Positions 37,220 to 50,379 of a stretch of DNA of 64,000 nucleotides are shown one piece after another. The notes below the pieces were generated by a model. The model was not told the origin of the DNA, searched no databases, and saw only the letters and a list, made by a program, of their open reading frames with translations. Every line of letters begins with the position of its first letter. Position 1 is the first letter of the stretch. The stretch comes from Atopsyche davidsoni (lineage: Eukaryota > Arthropoda > Insecta > Trichoptera > Hydrobiosidae). The translations under genes were made by a program, and so were the position numbers. The DNA lies in the NCBI GenBank assembly GCA_022113835.1, contig JAILWY010000016.1:4929501-4993500 (forward strand), given 5' to 3'.

Positions 37220-37445
37220 GCCATTACCGGACAATTCAAGCAAAAGGCTGTACATACGGGGGTGAGGGGTTCTAGTCCTGGCTTCAGCACTGTAGGTTTG
37301 ATTGGCTTTCGCCGGATTTCGGGTCCGGTTTTTTCATTCGCCAGCAATTTCCGGCCTCCATGGTAAACACTGCCTACGGAACAAACAGCCGGCCGGAGCG
37401 GGGGAGGCTCGCCGGGCAGGAGATATGCCCGCCCCGGGTGTAATA
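37220..37445 (+). repeat. GC-rich retroposon fragment with B-box-like motif
   Basis: GGTTCTAGTCC at about 37268 matches the RNA polymerase III B box at most positions and sits in an abruptly GC-rich block ending CCGCCCCGGGTGTAATA. No A box is found at the expected distance upstream, so at most this is a truncated tRNA-derived SINE. The open minus frames across it are products of base composition. Confidence 0.35.
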
Positions 37446-38465
37446 TAATCAATTTCGAATACATAATACTTTGAGCAACAGATTTTTAAAGAAAAAACAC
37501 TTTTCATATGAGAATAATATATTTTTGAAATGCATAAGCACATTTTCAAAAAATTTTTTTTCAACAAATTTTGCAAACACGTACAGTGATTATTAAGCAC
37601 TTATAGTTTTTGCGTACAAAATATTAAATATATCAGAATTTAATAAATAAAATAAATCATAATAAAAATTCACGTAAAGGCTTGAAATACTAAAAATTAA
37701 TTAGTAGTTGAACTTTTAAATTTATGAATTTGTATGTGTGTGTTTTAGATTAGATAATAAGTAAAAACAAAAATGTGTAACAGGGCTAATGAAATCTTTT
37801 ATGATTCGTTGTGGGATTGATAGAGTAATTTAAAGCGATAACAAAACAACTTAGTTCTTAAAATGGTTTCTAGGCAACAATTATCAATTTCATAGACTTG
37901 GAAATCTACATCATCCAATACCTCTTGGAGCTTTATGACTCCAACTTGGAGAGAATTAAAGTAAGGAAATCATAAAAAGTTATTTTATTACTGATTACAT
38001 TATCCGGGCCAGAAGTTGACGCGGCTCGCTTACAACTTATTGTAATAGTCCCTAATGACTTTTACAGCACATTTAACGCATTTTTGTTCATTAAAATTTC
38101 AATAAAAACAGTTAAACAGCCGTTTTTACTATTTAAACGAAGATTCCCTTTTGATGGGTGCCAATGAGCGGCGAGAGATTAAACGCAATCAGATCTAGTT
38201 TCCCAAATGTTTTTTTTTTTTTTTTAATTTATATAGTTTATCTTTATCTAAACAATGGAACAATATCTGATATAAAGCACACAAACGAGGTCAAAATACC
38301 GCTTTACATTAATTATTATTGCTGGAATTTCATTTATTTAGAGAGATATTTATTCAGTTTTTACCATTAGATTTCGAATCGCTCTGATGTTCTTGCTGAG
38401 TCTAACCATGAGTCCTTCAAGTGCCGATGGAAAATAGTTGTTCCCCGCTCGTCTGATTCAAATGC

Positions 38466-38469
<4 letters not shown>
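37446..38469. other. AT-rich DNA, nothing recognised
   Basis: A T run lies at 38209-38225. No supported gene. Confidence 0.45.

Positions 38470-38544
<75 letters not shown>
38470..38544. repeat. (TA)n microsatellite, about 37 units
   Basis: An uninterrupted alternation of T and A over about 75 bases. Confidence 0.98.
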
Positions 38545-38548
<4 letters not shown>

Positions 38549-38830
38549 CTTTTTATACGTTTATTTTAAAAATTCAATTGAATTAATTTGTAGTTAAATA
38601 TGATCAGGTCATTATATTAAATACTAGTAAGACTTCTATTGCATTTGAAGGTATCGCTGGAACACTTAAATTTGTATTCGTGAATCTTCATTCTATGATC
38701 TGCAAAATGCATTCTAAGGTACTTGAATATGATACGTGCTCTCTCTTGGAAATACTACATCTCATATTGTTGATCTTGGAAAGTATATATTTTTATTGAA
38801 TACACGATGTAAAGAACAAAAAAAATATTT

Positions 38831-38963
38831 TATTGATTTTTGCGAAGACCGTCTCACAGGAAGTACGATTTTGCCTATACAGGTTTGATTGATTGATAAT
38901 GATTAAGTACATTTTTTTAAATATTGAAAACTTCCCGTGAGACGGTCTTCACAAAAATCAATA
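38831..38963. repeat. Dispersed fold-back repeat family, copy B
   Basis: Arms of 33 bases (38831-38863 and 38931-38963) are inverted with two mismatches, around a 67-base loop. Left arm and loop match copy A at 17391 for about 100 bases. The right arm is an extra inverted copy of the left end that copy A does not have in this position. No reading frame is present, and the class is unknown. Confidence 0.8.
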
Positions 38964-39164
38964 ATATATTTAACAAGTGCGTGTATTGGCTTAATTATAT
39001 AGACTTTAAAAATAATAATATCCAGATCGGATTTAAATGCTTCACTCGGTACTTTGGGTTAAAAGTCTAGTATTGCAAGTCACACAATATTTAATTGGCA
39101 TAATAAGTACGTTGTTTCATTTATAGGATATGATTGTTAAAAATTATTGCTTAGTACTAGTGGT

Positions 39165-39229
39165 CACACACAAATCACGATGATATTTTTCAAAGAGTTT
39201 CTTTAATCAATTTTCAATATTTCAAAAAA
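39165..39229. repeat. Dispersed fold-back repeat family, detached end
   Basis: Starts CACACAAATCACGATGATAT and continues with the reverse complement of 17473-17522 (for example AAAGAGTTTCTTTAATCAAT). It lies 200 bases beyond copy B, so the two may be halves of one rearranged element. Confidence 0.7.
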
Positions 39230-39399
39230 AAAATTATTGTTAAAGTGTTTTAGGCAATCCGCGTGGCGTTTTTTAATTTTTTTTTTTATTTTAGTGGTAA
39301 TCGATAAAAAATTATAATTTACTCATGAAAAAAAATAGCACTCGCTGTAAGGCAGTCAACAGTATTAACATCGCCCTGCATTAATTCACATATAAAAAA

Positions 39400-39610
39400 A
39401 CGCGTATACAAACGTTGCTAGGCATGGCCTGAGTGACGTATATGTGTAATCCATTTCTACTGGGAAAGTTTGCTGCCCCCGGTTATTGCTGCTAATGCAG
39501 GGCTGGAGTGACGGGAGCGACAGGGCCCCCGGGGCCCACTTGCTACCCTCCCCCCTTCCTCCGGCAGGGGAGGACTTCCTGCCCTGCGTACGTCTGCTCT
39601 AATGGAAATG
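39400..39610. other. GC-rich island
   Basis: About 200 bases with strong GC content, including GGGCCCCCGGGGCCCACTT and CCTCCCCCCTTCCTCCGGC. There is no coherent frame. It may be a regulatory island or a retroelement 3' remnant, and the sequence does not decide. Confidence 0.25.
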
Positions 39611-39759
39611 TTTTTTTCCACGATTCAAATTCAGATGCACACATTATTTGATTGTGATCTAAAATAATTTTAAGCATCAACATATCCTGAAGATTTTCAA
39701 AATATAGCATACATATTGATACTGATGTATGAACAGGTCTGCGGTTTCAGACAAACATA

Positions 39760-40169
39760 CGAGGGCGGTCCGATAAGTACTTAGCCTCACCGCCCTATGG
39801 TGCTAGTATCACAGCCGTCTACTATCGTGTAGTACATTCTCGTAGACGGTTACTGTCAAAATTTCAGCCGAATCGGACTCGTAGTTTTGTTTTGACCGCG
39901 CGTGTACGCGTATTTTAGAAAAATGGAAAAAGAGCAATATTAATTAATGATTTGATTTTTGTTTTTGGCAGAAATTTAAGTCGAATGATGAGGTCATCGC
40001 CACCACGGAGGCCTATTTTGCAGACCTCGAGAAAACGGGTTAAAGAAGTTGGAGCATCGCTGGGTCAAGTGTATCGAGCTAAAAGTAGACTATTTTGAGA
40101 AATACATCGTCACTTTTCCAAAATTTTCGTTTTTCTTTTGTCAGCTAATTACTTATCGGACCACCCTCG
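39760..40169 (+). mobile_element. Internally deleted mariner, both ends intact
   Basis: Terminal repeats CGAGGGCGGTCCGATAAGTA (39760) and, inverted, TACTTATCGGACCACCCTCG (ending 40169) are flanked by TA on both sides (39758-39759 and 40170-40171). The 410 bp interior keeps only the transposase start (ATGGAAAAAGAGCAATAT, 39923) and its last codons (from about 39972), which align with the copy at 1790-2361. The middle, with the whole catalytic domain, is missing. A further 13-base gap truncates the tail. It is thus a MITE-like derivative that could be moved only by a full-length relative. Confidence 0.92.
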
Positions 40170-40171
40170 TA

Positions 40172-41394
40172 TATAAAAATAAAAAAGTCAATCTTTTATA
40201 AAATGTATCATTTTACCGAAATGAATTATTAAAACTACGGTAGAATAGCCGAGCTGTTTTTTTTACAAATAATTTTATCTTGTTTCTATGTGGTATCTTC
40301 AAAACTTTTCCTCGATAGACTTTTACTACTAATTTGATGTATAAATGTTTGTCTAACTACGGAAAATCCTTGGATACGTACCTTCGAAGAATTTTCCTTT
40401 ACGAAAAAACAATATAGACACGAAATGCTGTTGATATAATCTGTTATCCCAATTAGCTTCTCATTGAACACATCAAGAGTTAGGGTGTTTAAGTAATTCT
40501 CTGATGTTGTTTTACGAGTGTAATTATGTTGTGGCCCCTAGGTCATTGAATTTAAGAATACCGTATTGGATAAAATTTTATAAATACATTTTTAGTTATA
40601 TTTTTTTATTAATTATTCATAGATAAAGAGACTAGAAAAAATATCAAACTATTATTCAGAGGCACAGAATGGATTTGAGGCTATCAAGGCCTTAAATCTC
40701 AATTATTTCTTTCAAATCACAATAAACTTGTAATGGCTAAGGAATTTTCAAAATCATTGTTGACAGTTTGAATTGTTATAAAACAGACAAATGTATTCAA
40801 AATTTCAACTTTTTTTGTATGTTTTCAGATTAAACAAATCATTGCATTATGTTCTCTGAAGCAATAAAAAATATCATGTCTAAAAAAATATTTCAAGCAT
40901 TCTATTAGATTAGAAGTACTGTAATGCTGAAAATAAAATTTCATGATGATATTTCAAATAATTCTTTTTATCCATCCAATAATTTATTTTATCTTATTTT
41001 ATATTCAAACATATGCCTCAAATTTTGTTTTTGAGTAAAGTAATATCAACAAATTTAGGTGTTATTAATCCAAGAGACCAATTAAAGTACTTGCCTAATC
41101 CGTCTAACAAGGAAGGTGGATTGTTATTAACATCTCCCACGTGTGCGATTGTGAATATAAAAACTGCACACCGTGTGTTAATAAAACATTGAAATGCTTG
41201 TATCTGCAATTGAATGTTTGAATTCAAATGTAAACGTGTCAGGTATAATAAAAGTAATGGTGCTGTGCATTTTCGTACTATAAGGGATTTTCAGATTTTT
41301 AAAAATTGACTCTTATGGTATCTCCAAAAACTGATTGCTTTCGTAACGTATTATTAATGTGAAATATTTTTTTGTTATAAATTGAAATATACGA
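40172..41394. other. AT-rich DNA, nothing recognised
   Basis: No supported feature. A 61-codon minus frame (40286-40471) and a 69-codon minus frame (41018-41227) are unrecognised. Confidence 0.45.
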
Positions 41395-41602
41395 CTTTCG
41401 TCGCTCTCGTCTGTACATATTTTGCGGGCATGTATAGCGCGTACAGAGCTATGCATAGCCTGTCTGGTTGACATTGGACGCGCAATGTCGTCACCTTAGC
41501 ACCTTAACTAGTTTTGAATTCAGTTACTAAAGTCACAGCGAAGTGGGTCACAGGAAACTAATTGTTAACAAAATTAGGGACTAGACGAGCGAACGGAATA
41601 AA

Positions 41603-41815
41603 ATGTGTCTGGGACTGAAGGTGTTTGGACGAACAAATTTCGCCTTTATGGAAGACGATACTGTCTTTGAATACATTATCACAAAGTGTTTAATTAAAAA
41701 TAGAGAAATTAATTTAAATAAGTTTCATGTAAGTTTTTCCATGAAAGAAAGTAATATTAGGGCTACCAAATATTTTGTTCTGCCTAATTATTACTATGAC
41801 GAGATTTCGTTGTAA
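41603..41815 (+). CDS. Speculative 70-residue ORF
   Basis: ATG at 41603 in a good animal start context (AATAAAATG) opens 70 codons. The translation has mixed composition (MCLGLKVFGRTNFAFMEDD then TVFEYIITKC) unlike a low-complexity AT frame. A GTAAGTTTTTCC at 41727-41738 could be a donor, giving a shorter first exon after FH. Upstream, 41395-41600 is a GC-richer patch that could be a promoter. I recognise no domain, and a chance frame remains possible. Confidence 0.2.
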   Translation: MCLGLKVFGRTNFAFMEDDTVFEYIITKCLIKNREINLNKFHVSFSMKESNIRATKYFVLPNYYYDEISL

Positions 41816-41820
41816 GGTAA

Positions 41821-43189
41821 TATTTATGTAATTAAAAAAAAAATTAAATAATTTAATTATGTTTTTTTTTTATTCTGTCAAACGATTTATTTATTAAAAT
41901 CAATAAGTATAATTAATTAATGATTCAATATTTAATCATGAATGTAAACAAATTGCTATAAATGATTATCATCTATTATTTTGCTATAACTATCATTTGT
42001 TTGTAATATCAAGCGGTAAAAAACTTGCGTCGGTAAACCACAATATAAAAAATAAAACCATATCTTCTTCAATTAAATTATAATTAAGTTGATTTACTTT
42101 AAAGTTAACGCTTTCCTCTCACAACATAATCAAACATTGTCAAAAGATAAAAACGCCAACATAAAAAAAATATATTTTTACCTTGCCGGTTATTTAATAA
42201 AAACGACATACAATTATGTTAAAGCTCTTGGCATGGACGCAAATGCAATGTGAGTATAAACTACGAGTCGATAAAAATCCACGGCAAGGTTACAAGATTC
42301 GCGATCATCTTTTTTTATCGAGTATTCTGTTTTAATGTCTCGCGAAAGTTGTGGAATATCGAAGAGCTATTATTTCCGAACGATTTAACTTTACTGCGAG
42401 TAGTGCTCCGAGCCTGAGTTACATGACGCCCAACTATCGGACCATTCAGCGAATATCACGACCCTCTTGGCCGATGTGTTTTACACAATACGTAATTATT
42501 ATTAGTTATGCTATTTTATTTTCTTAATGGTAATAATACTGGCCATCTCAAAGTGGCAAGTCAGATTATTCAATTATTTACTGAAATCAAAAAAATATAC
42601 TTAAAACATTGCGGGCATTATTACTCAATAAAAATATTTACTTTGGTATGTGCAGGCCATGTTTAACTTTTAGATTATGCAATATTTGAATCAATAAAAA
42701 AAAAAGAAATATTACGAGACTAGGATGCTGATACAATAAATGCTTTTGCAGATGCCTGTTACGTTCGGTTAAGTTAAATTTAACGATTAATATTTTAGTA
42801 TTTTTTTACGTTTGAAATGAATCAATAATTAATATGTATATTTATTGATATGCTGATGCTCATCCAGACCCAGAAGTTGTAGACACGGATTTAACTACAA
42901 ATATCCGTAAATACACCATGAAAATTGTAATAAATTTAAAAAAAAAACTTTTTAACTAATTGAAATACTATCCTGGTGATAAAATTACATATTAAAAAGT
43001 TATTAATAGATTATGACTATTAATTCACTTTGTTTTTAATTAGAAGTCAACATATTTACATTCTGTCCAATTATTCAAAAATCAATATCGCAGAGTTATA
43101 CAGCAGATAACATAAAGCAAACACAGCCATATTTGTAGTCTGTCAAAACTTTTATGAACTATAGTTAATATTGAATCAATCACCTATAT
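41821..43189. other. AT-rich DNA with an island at 42220-42490
   Basis: The island is GC-richer, without a long frame, and includes ACGCAAATGCAATGTGAG and several CG dinucleotides. This is a candidate regulatory segment. The rest holds nothing recognised. Confidence 0.3.
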
Positions 43190-43330
43190 ATTTTGATGGG
43201 TACCGTACGCGCCAAGTCAGCGTTCACAAAGTTCCAGCCACGCAGGGCTAGGGCTACTTCGTCATATCCGAACGAGGGGACATTATTTTATATAAAACTC
43301 TTCACCCCTGGTTATCGTATTCTTTATCAG
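43190..43330. other. Short GC-richer patch
   Basis: Composition changes abruptly, with a TTTATATAAAACTC sequence (TATA-like) at about 43287-43300. No gene begins downstream that I can support, so a promoter is not called. Confidence 0.2.
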
Positions 43331-46300
43331 TGAGAAATCGAAAAAAATATGTAAATCCAATGAAAAAATATCAAAAAAAATTGCAAATATTTTACAAAAA
43401 AGATCATTATTTAAAAAATCAAGTTTTTTTTAACAAATTGGCGATACTAATGCTTTTGCTACCAATATTGACAATTTATTTTTATTTAAATTTAAAAAAA
43501 ACGGAATATTTTTTTCTAATTGTAATGCAAATAGGAAAGATTTAAAATCCTTAGATTCAATTTTGTAAAATGAAGAAAATCTTATGGGTAAATATTTTTA
43601 TTAATGAAGCCTTAGAAAGTTAATTTAACATTCATTTAATTTTAACGTTACTATGTATAATAATAAACATTGCTAATTAATTGTTTAACACTTTTCATTC
43701 CATTTTATATAGTTTTTCACAAGAATTTTATATGAGGTTTGGTGTATCCAGACTTTCCTTGTTGTTTAAACACAATTCATCTACCATGTTAAGAAATCAA
43801 ATATAATTTTTTTTTGATGTTCAGAACTTCGTTTATTATGAATTCGAACTATTTTTTTTATCTCTGTAAATGCCATTCTTTCTCCAGCATTGGTTTGGCA
43901 GCCCTACCACGTACGCGGTTGGTTAGATTCTATAGGCCCTGTGTGTGTCTTGTAACATTGATTATATATGCAGACAGCGACTCTTGTGAAAAATTTTCAG
44001 TGTGACCGAGTCAAACAGTCAAACACACGAATCAAACTGGATGCTCAGTACACGCGGCATGCTTCAGACGGCCGTAAAAGTTGATCCGTCGATGGATCAC
44101 CTCCAATATAATCGCTTGCGTTGCGTGTTTTAAAATAAAAATGGATATTTTAACCGTTTACCCTTTGTGATATGTTATATTCATATTTTTACCGTGGAAA
44201 AAACTTCTTTAACCAAAAAAACACTGAACATAAATGTATAAATAAATATATAAAACTACCATCGAGATTTACTATATAATAAATATTTTACCTAGCAAAT
44301 AAGATATAACGATTCTAAGCTATTTTCTAGCAAATATGCGAACAAATTCAATATCGTCTTAAATATAATTTCCGTATCACATTATATAGCATAAATTTGC
44401 GATGCCTTCTCTGTGGATTCTGATGGCTCATGGGGTTTTGTTGACTTTGGGTAAGCTAGTTGGAGGCATAGGCAATTCGGAAGGAAGGCAGTAAGGTATG
44501 AATGTTTGCTATAAGTTCCTGAACTGCTGACTCTGCGGGACGGATACAGGAGCCGGGAAGATTGTGATGATGAAGAGTGAATAACATCCCCTGCAAAAAC
44601 TTGACTGAATTATTTAACGAACCGTTTATACGATAGTATAACACTTGGTGCTATCGACGACTCAACGCGCATCTTTTGCTTTAAAAATTAAAGCTAGATT
44701 TGAATTTATTTCGTCTTTGTCCAGTATATACTTGCATATTGTTAATAACATTTAAAAGTGATTGTCCAAAAGAAAAAAAACCTTTTTTTTTTAATCATTG
44801 AATTGTTTGCAAATACGAAATTGCAATTTGAATACGGTTTATTAATGAATACTTTCTACTGGATAATGTCCTTCCTCATATTTGTTATCCAAATCTTAAT
44901 AGAAAAAGACTTCATCCCTTAAAGACCATGGTAGTTGATTAGGTAACAGTAGACATTTTAAGGGTGATATTATCCATGAAACCAATTAAAACATCCCTTT
45001 ATATCATATTCTTACCTTTTCTTTTATGCTTTTCTACCCCTACATTTAATTTATAAAGTCAGGACCCGGTAGCAGGCGCATGTTTTTAGCAAACGCAAAT
45101 TCTATTAATGGCCAAATTAACTTACGTACGAAAATAACCTTTCCGGTTTTTTGGATTTTAAAAGTATCTCGCTCTGCGTATTCCTTTCTATTTTAACACT
45201 CGCCGGTCCTGTAACACCAAAAAGCTTTTTAGGGGTTGCGGTGAGCAGAGGGTACAGAGGAGAACCTTGACAAGTTGGCGAGGGCAAAAGGGGTTGAATT
45301 GAACACGCGACGACCGATTCAGCAGAGATATGTCTAAACGGATCCTTTTTTTAATTATATAGTGAAAACAATTTATTCGAAAAGGGTCAAAGATTGACCG
45401 CAGAGGTTTGGCACTACAGCATCCTAAATTCTGACAAACCGTACGACATACAATATATACTTTTACCCATGTTGTGTAATTTTCAGAACTGAGTAACCAA
45501 AAATAGATCTATATCCTGTTTAGTGAAATTTTATTTGTTTTCTAATTTATATTACTGAACTTCTCTAGATTTTACTCGAGTAAAAGAACATAAGCAGTAC
45601 GCAACGGGAACGACAAACCATTTCTGATAATTTCTTTGAACGGTGTGGCTTTATAGTAAAACCCTGTATGTTTCACGTTGAATGTGATTTACATTGTTGG
45701 GATAATTACTAGTGTATTTTTTTTCTCTAATTCTGTCAACCCAAAAGCAGTAGTAATACAATGGTTCGTCGTAATCGTTTATTATTATCATCTCTGATTG
45801 CATGAAATCTGATAGATAAATGCAGTATTAGTTCTATAATTACTCTGTATTACATGTGAGTATTTTTTATATTATTTCAATTCAGTTACCAATTTTCAGA
45901 ATTTTACGATCGTTACCAAAAATTTTTGCCCTGATTAACTCATTCTAATAAAACAAAACCAATCATAGTAGAAAACAATTCTGAAAATAGGGAATATATT
46001 TGTAGTTGTGTTTATAATATATAATTACATCTTACATAAAATTTTATTTAACTAGTTATCACTTCTGCTAATTTGTAAGCAAATGTATGATATTTGAGAA
46101 GAAGTAGTGGGTATCTGTAAAAATAAGTCAGTAAACTTTTATTTGCTTTTAATTATGGGTCTGGAGCAAAGATATAAAAATAATTCAAGTAAAACGAAAC
46201 TCGGGTCAATATTCTTTTCTTCTTAGAAATGTACACGATCGTATAAATATTTTCCTCGTTGTAAAAATAAAAATTGCTTCTAGGAAAATGTTATTACTTG

Positions 46301-46520
46301 CGATAGACAAGAAGCGTTCAGAATAAAAATGGTATAATATTACTTATATTAAGACCGAACAGTCGACTTCAAGCTATTTTGCAAATACATAATTAAAAAA
46401 TATTGGAGCGTGTAAGCTTTATGAGATATTGATGTAAAAATTATTCGCTATCCGTTCAACATTTCAGAACCATGAAAACATATAGTCTAAAATATATTAA
46501 AAATATATACATCCCAAGAC
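43331..46520. other. AT-rich DNA with small islands
   Basis: Small mixed-composition patches occur at 44020-44110, 44400-44660 and 45170-45330. None has a recognisable frame or RNA fold. The rest is AT-rich. Confidence 0.4.
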
Positions 46521-46536
46521 GGGAACCGAAACGTCG
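46521..46536. repeat. Hammerhead-like repeat-end motif, degenerate
   Basis: GGGAACCGAAACGTCG is the 'stem strand then GAAAC' block that ends many animal repeats with hammerhead-like cores. The expected CTGATGA-like part upstream is degenerate (CCCAAGAC). Confidence 0.3.
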
Positions 46537-47466
46537 AAGCACCAAAAACTTGTAGTAGCTCAACACCCATGAAACCAAATCAACTCATAATCTCACATTC
46601 TACATTTTCGATTAGATCTAAGTGTTAATTTAAAAATAATTAGTAAGATTGATTAAATAACGCCGTATTAAATAGATTCTTGCTACCCACGTGAAATCGT
46701 TACTGATAAATATGTCATTGTCTGCAGCCACGCCAGCCATTTGTCTCCATATTTCTGGAACAAGGTTACCTCTCTGGCTTGCGCTAAGTACAGCCATATC
46801 TCTCATTAAAACAAATCAAGTAAATCAATTATGATTTGGACATTCAACGTACAGCCTACGCGGTAGGGCTGCACTGCAGAAATATTAATATCAGTACAAC
46901 ACCCAAATAAGGAGTACATATATAAAAAAATTTGATCAGATATACTTAGCATAGTTATATTATGATATAAAACAATATCGTCTAAAAAACTGGTATTAAT
47001 CATTTGTATTTGTCATGTATACATTAAACTACTGTATAACCGAACAAGTGGTTTCATTTATAATATTGATCACATTCAAAGTATTAAGTAAACATTTAAA
47101 ATTCTAATGAAATATTATGCAGATATAATCAAAAAAATATGATAAATCTCGTGAATTTTTTTACCAACAATAATTATTTATTACTTATAGAACTGTTGAC
47201 TTCAACTTTATATTTGTACCACAGAGTATATACACGTGCAAATATAAAAACAAATCATAAAATAACCACATTAAATAAAATTTGGCATTAAACACAAAAA
47301 AACTGATTTCAATACACAACATAATATACGTTTTATTGTGTGATTTTTTAACTAAGGTAAAAAACAGTTTAATTTAATTTTGGTTGTTTTGAATATTTGC
47401 TTATAAGGTTACTTATAAATTAAATATTGTTGTGATTTTCCCGGGTGTTTAATTTAATTTGTGACC
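46537..47466. other. AT-rich DNA, nothing recognised
   Basis: A short island at 46690-46800 contains CCACGTGAAATC but no frame. The remainder is unremarkable. Confidence 0.4.
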
Positions 47467-47491
47467 GGTTTCGCCAACCTTTCAGGTTGGC
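47467..47491 (-). repeat. Hammerhead-like hairpin with GAAAC
   Basis: On the minus strand a perfect 7 bp stem, GCCAACC-tgaaa-GGTTGGC, is followed directly by GAAACC. Before the stem stands TTAATAAT where the hammerhead core would have CTGATGA. This matches the general layout of stem II and the GAAA core, but in degenerate form. Confidence 0.45.
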
Positions 47492-50379
47492 ATTATTAAG
47501 TTAACATAGTTATTAGACAATTTCTACCAAGTATTCTCCGTTAAAAATATTGAATATGTTACTACAATTGTCTGTTTTCCCATAAGACACAATGGAAAGC
47601 AACAAAGTAGGTTTATATATATACAATAGTCCGTGTCATATACACGCCGCTGTTTACTTATAATTAAAAAATATCGTTCTAGTTATAATTACATAATTTA
47701 ATGAGATAATTTATGCGATTGGCATCCTTGGTAACGAATACTCGTATTACGCCAAGGCTGCGAAGGCTCTTATTAGATTATATCAGATAAGTATACTTGA
47801 AAAACGCCCGCTGTATAGTACTGCAGTTGTGTTGTCATCAATCATGTGGCTAGCGGGGAGCCCGACTGCTTAACAACTGATGCTAATTCGGCGGAATGGT
47901 GTGGAGCTACCTGCACACGTGGCGTGAGATCACACCACACACGTGATGGACAGAGAGCCTCTTCCTCTCGTTGTGCCCCACCACTAGAGATCCCCTTATA
48001 TTATTTAAAAAAAAATCTTTATTTTATTTAATTTTTGTAAATTTACAATTGTATGGTGTGTACAACAGTGCGGTGTGTGGCTATCCCCTGGCCCTGCGCA
48101 CGGGCTGGGGGGGTTACAAGATGTGGCTTAGGTGGTAGCGTACATGTATTTTTATATTTTTGTTATCGATTTTGTGTAGGGAAAAATATGTGTTAAAGAA
48201 TAAGTCAATTTAGAGCAGCCTTAAATATTCTGCGGACATCATTACGTCGCGGTCTTAGGTTGGTAGTTGTGAAGTGTGAATGCGAGCATAATCAGGTCAC
48301 CTGATTTCTTTTAATTATTCTATAATAACCGCATTAATATTAACGCAATAAAGATATTTAAATAAATTTATTATCTTAGAAAGCATTCAAGAAAATATTT
48401 TTAAAAAATTAAATCCTAAAATATATTTGAAAAAAATTGAACTTTCTTATCTTTACTTGTAAAAATTCATTAATTGAAAATACGAAAAAAAAAAAAAAAC
48501 GATACGATAAAAATATTTATTAAAACATTAATTCAAAAGAGGCAGGACAAATATATATATTTTTTAAAATAGCGTTTTTCCGATTGTATTTACGACTAAC
48601 CGAATAAAAATGAATGTCAAATTTAATCAAACATTATAAGACTAACATAATATTATTTATTTTGCCAGGTAGTAAGTATCTTTATTTCAAAGTCTTGAGA
48701 AAATCAAAAAAGACATTCGCTTAATATTATATATTAAATCAGTAAATTAAGATATTAGCATTAATATGTTTTTTTTTAAATTGAGTTGGTAGATGATATA
48801 AAGAGAAAATATTTGTTCATAGACAAATGTTTGACATTTTTATATAAACAGAAAACTACCAAAATATATCGAATGAAAAATGTTTGACTACTGAATTTAA
48901 GACGACTTAAAATCCTGTCAATATTGATTTTTGATTGCCTAATTAATTAGACCAAAAATACAACAAACATTGATAATTTTCTCGGTTATGTCTACTGTAC
49001 TCTCACATTGGTGTATAAAACGACCTTAAAAACAGTGTCCCAATTATAACGAATTTCACAATAGACTAATGTGCCTAATTATTTTCGTCTACGTAAATAT
49101 GTATTTAATTTAAGTTGATAAACATTTACTATAAGACATGAGTCTACCTTTGTATAAACTCTGATTAGATTTCTATGTGTTTGTACAACGAATATAAATA
49201 ATATTTATTTAAATTAACTCGAAACGCGATAGTTGTTATTTAAAAAAATGCTTGACAAGTACACAAATTTTTCTTTAAGAATATTGATGGAATCAATATA
49301 ACTGTGATTAATCCAAATATATAATGCTGATAGATTTTACAATTATTAATTTGAACTAAGGTTAAATATCCCGATAGGTTAAGCTATGTGAACGTTTAAT
49401 ATATTTTAAATATTCACACGATTGTGTATTTGTAACAAGATGCGTTTTTTAACGTAATGTTAAAAAATATTTAATGCCTATTCTGTATGATAGAAGAAAA
49501 TTCTTGTATTCGTATATTACGATAAGATTATTGTTAGCCCTTTTTTCTGTAATACGTTTGTTAACGTTTAATAGACCCTTATTATTTCAGCATTTCACGT
49601 AACGTGATAAACTAGGTCAAATAAATAAATCGTGGATGGTTCAGAGGAAGGCTGGGGACTTGTAAGGGAAAGCTGAAAAAACGTATAGGGGCTGAAGCCG
49701 GAACATCCTCCCAGCGCGGCGCTGATGCCTCCCTGGAGGATAAAATGGTTTCATATCTAAGAGTTGCAGGACATGTTAACGATCTATTTAGGAATTATTT
49801 ATATCCCTGTAGCAATACACGTTTTTATTAAGAAATATATTTATAAAGCTGTAAGTTATCACTTTTTTAATCAATACCAATTTTGTAAAATAAAACTAAA
49901 ATATTTTTCACCTTATGTATCAAACGTTTTAAGTGTTATGAATAATATGTATAAAAATATATTTTTGAAAACTAAATTTTTATTTAGAAAAATATGTGAT
50001 GGGGTAATTTTTTTAGTTTCAATGCAATCTCGTCAAAAAAGGTTTCTCGTTTTTAACCTTTATAAATAAAAATTGGTGTTTTTATTTTGTATATGAATAA
50101 ATACCAGAGTGTTTTATTTTAAAATTTATTTTATACACATATAATTTTTTTTTATAACAGCGTTTTATAGCAGCGTTTTGCTTTTTAAAATTTATAAACC
50201 ATTCGTTTGTAAATCGTTGATGTGCAACACGAAAGAGCATTAAAAGGTACGTTAGATATCCTGTTACTGCATGTTACATGGAATACTTAGTATTGCTTTG
50301 AACGATGCCGCTCAGAAAAGCATTCAATGTTGCATTCAATCCAGGTTACATAAACGCTTCACAAGCGACATATCAAACG
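47492..50379. other. AT-rich DNA with islands at 47820-48130 and 49590-49760
   Basis: Island 47820-48130 has an imperfect palindrome around ACACGTGGCGTGAGATCACA. Its minus strand ends with AATTAAATAAAATAAAG, like a retroelement 3' end, though no coding remnant is seen. Island 49590-49760 is GC-richer without a frame. A 101-codon plus frame (49764-50069) begins at TTG and is an AT-rich chance product. Confidence 0.35.

Noticed and set aside
37189..37600. Minus frames of 88-91 codons
   Set aside because: They are products of the GC-rich retroposon fragment at 37220-37445.
38470..38544. Functional origin or promoter in the TA repeat
   Set aside because: It is a plain microsatellite with nothing else to suggest function.
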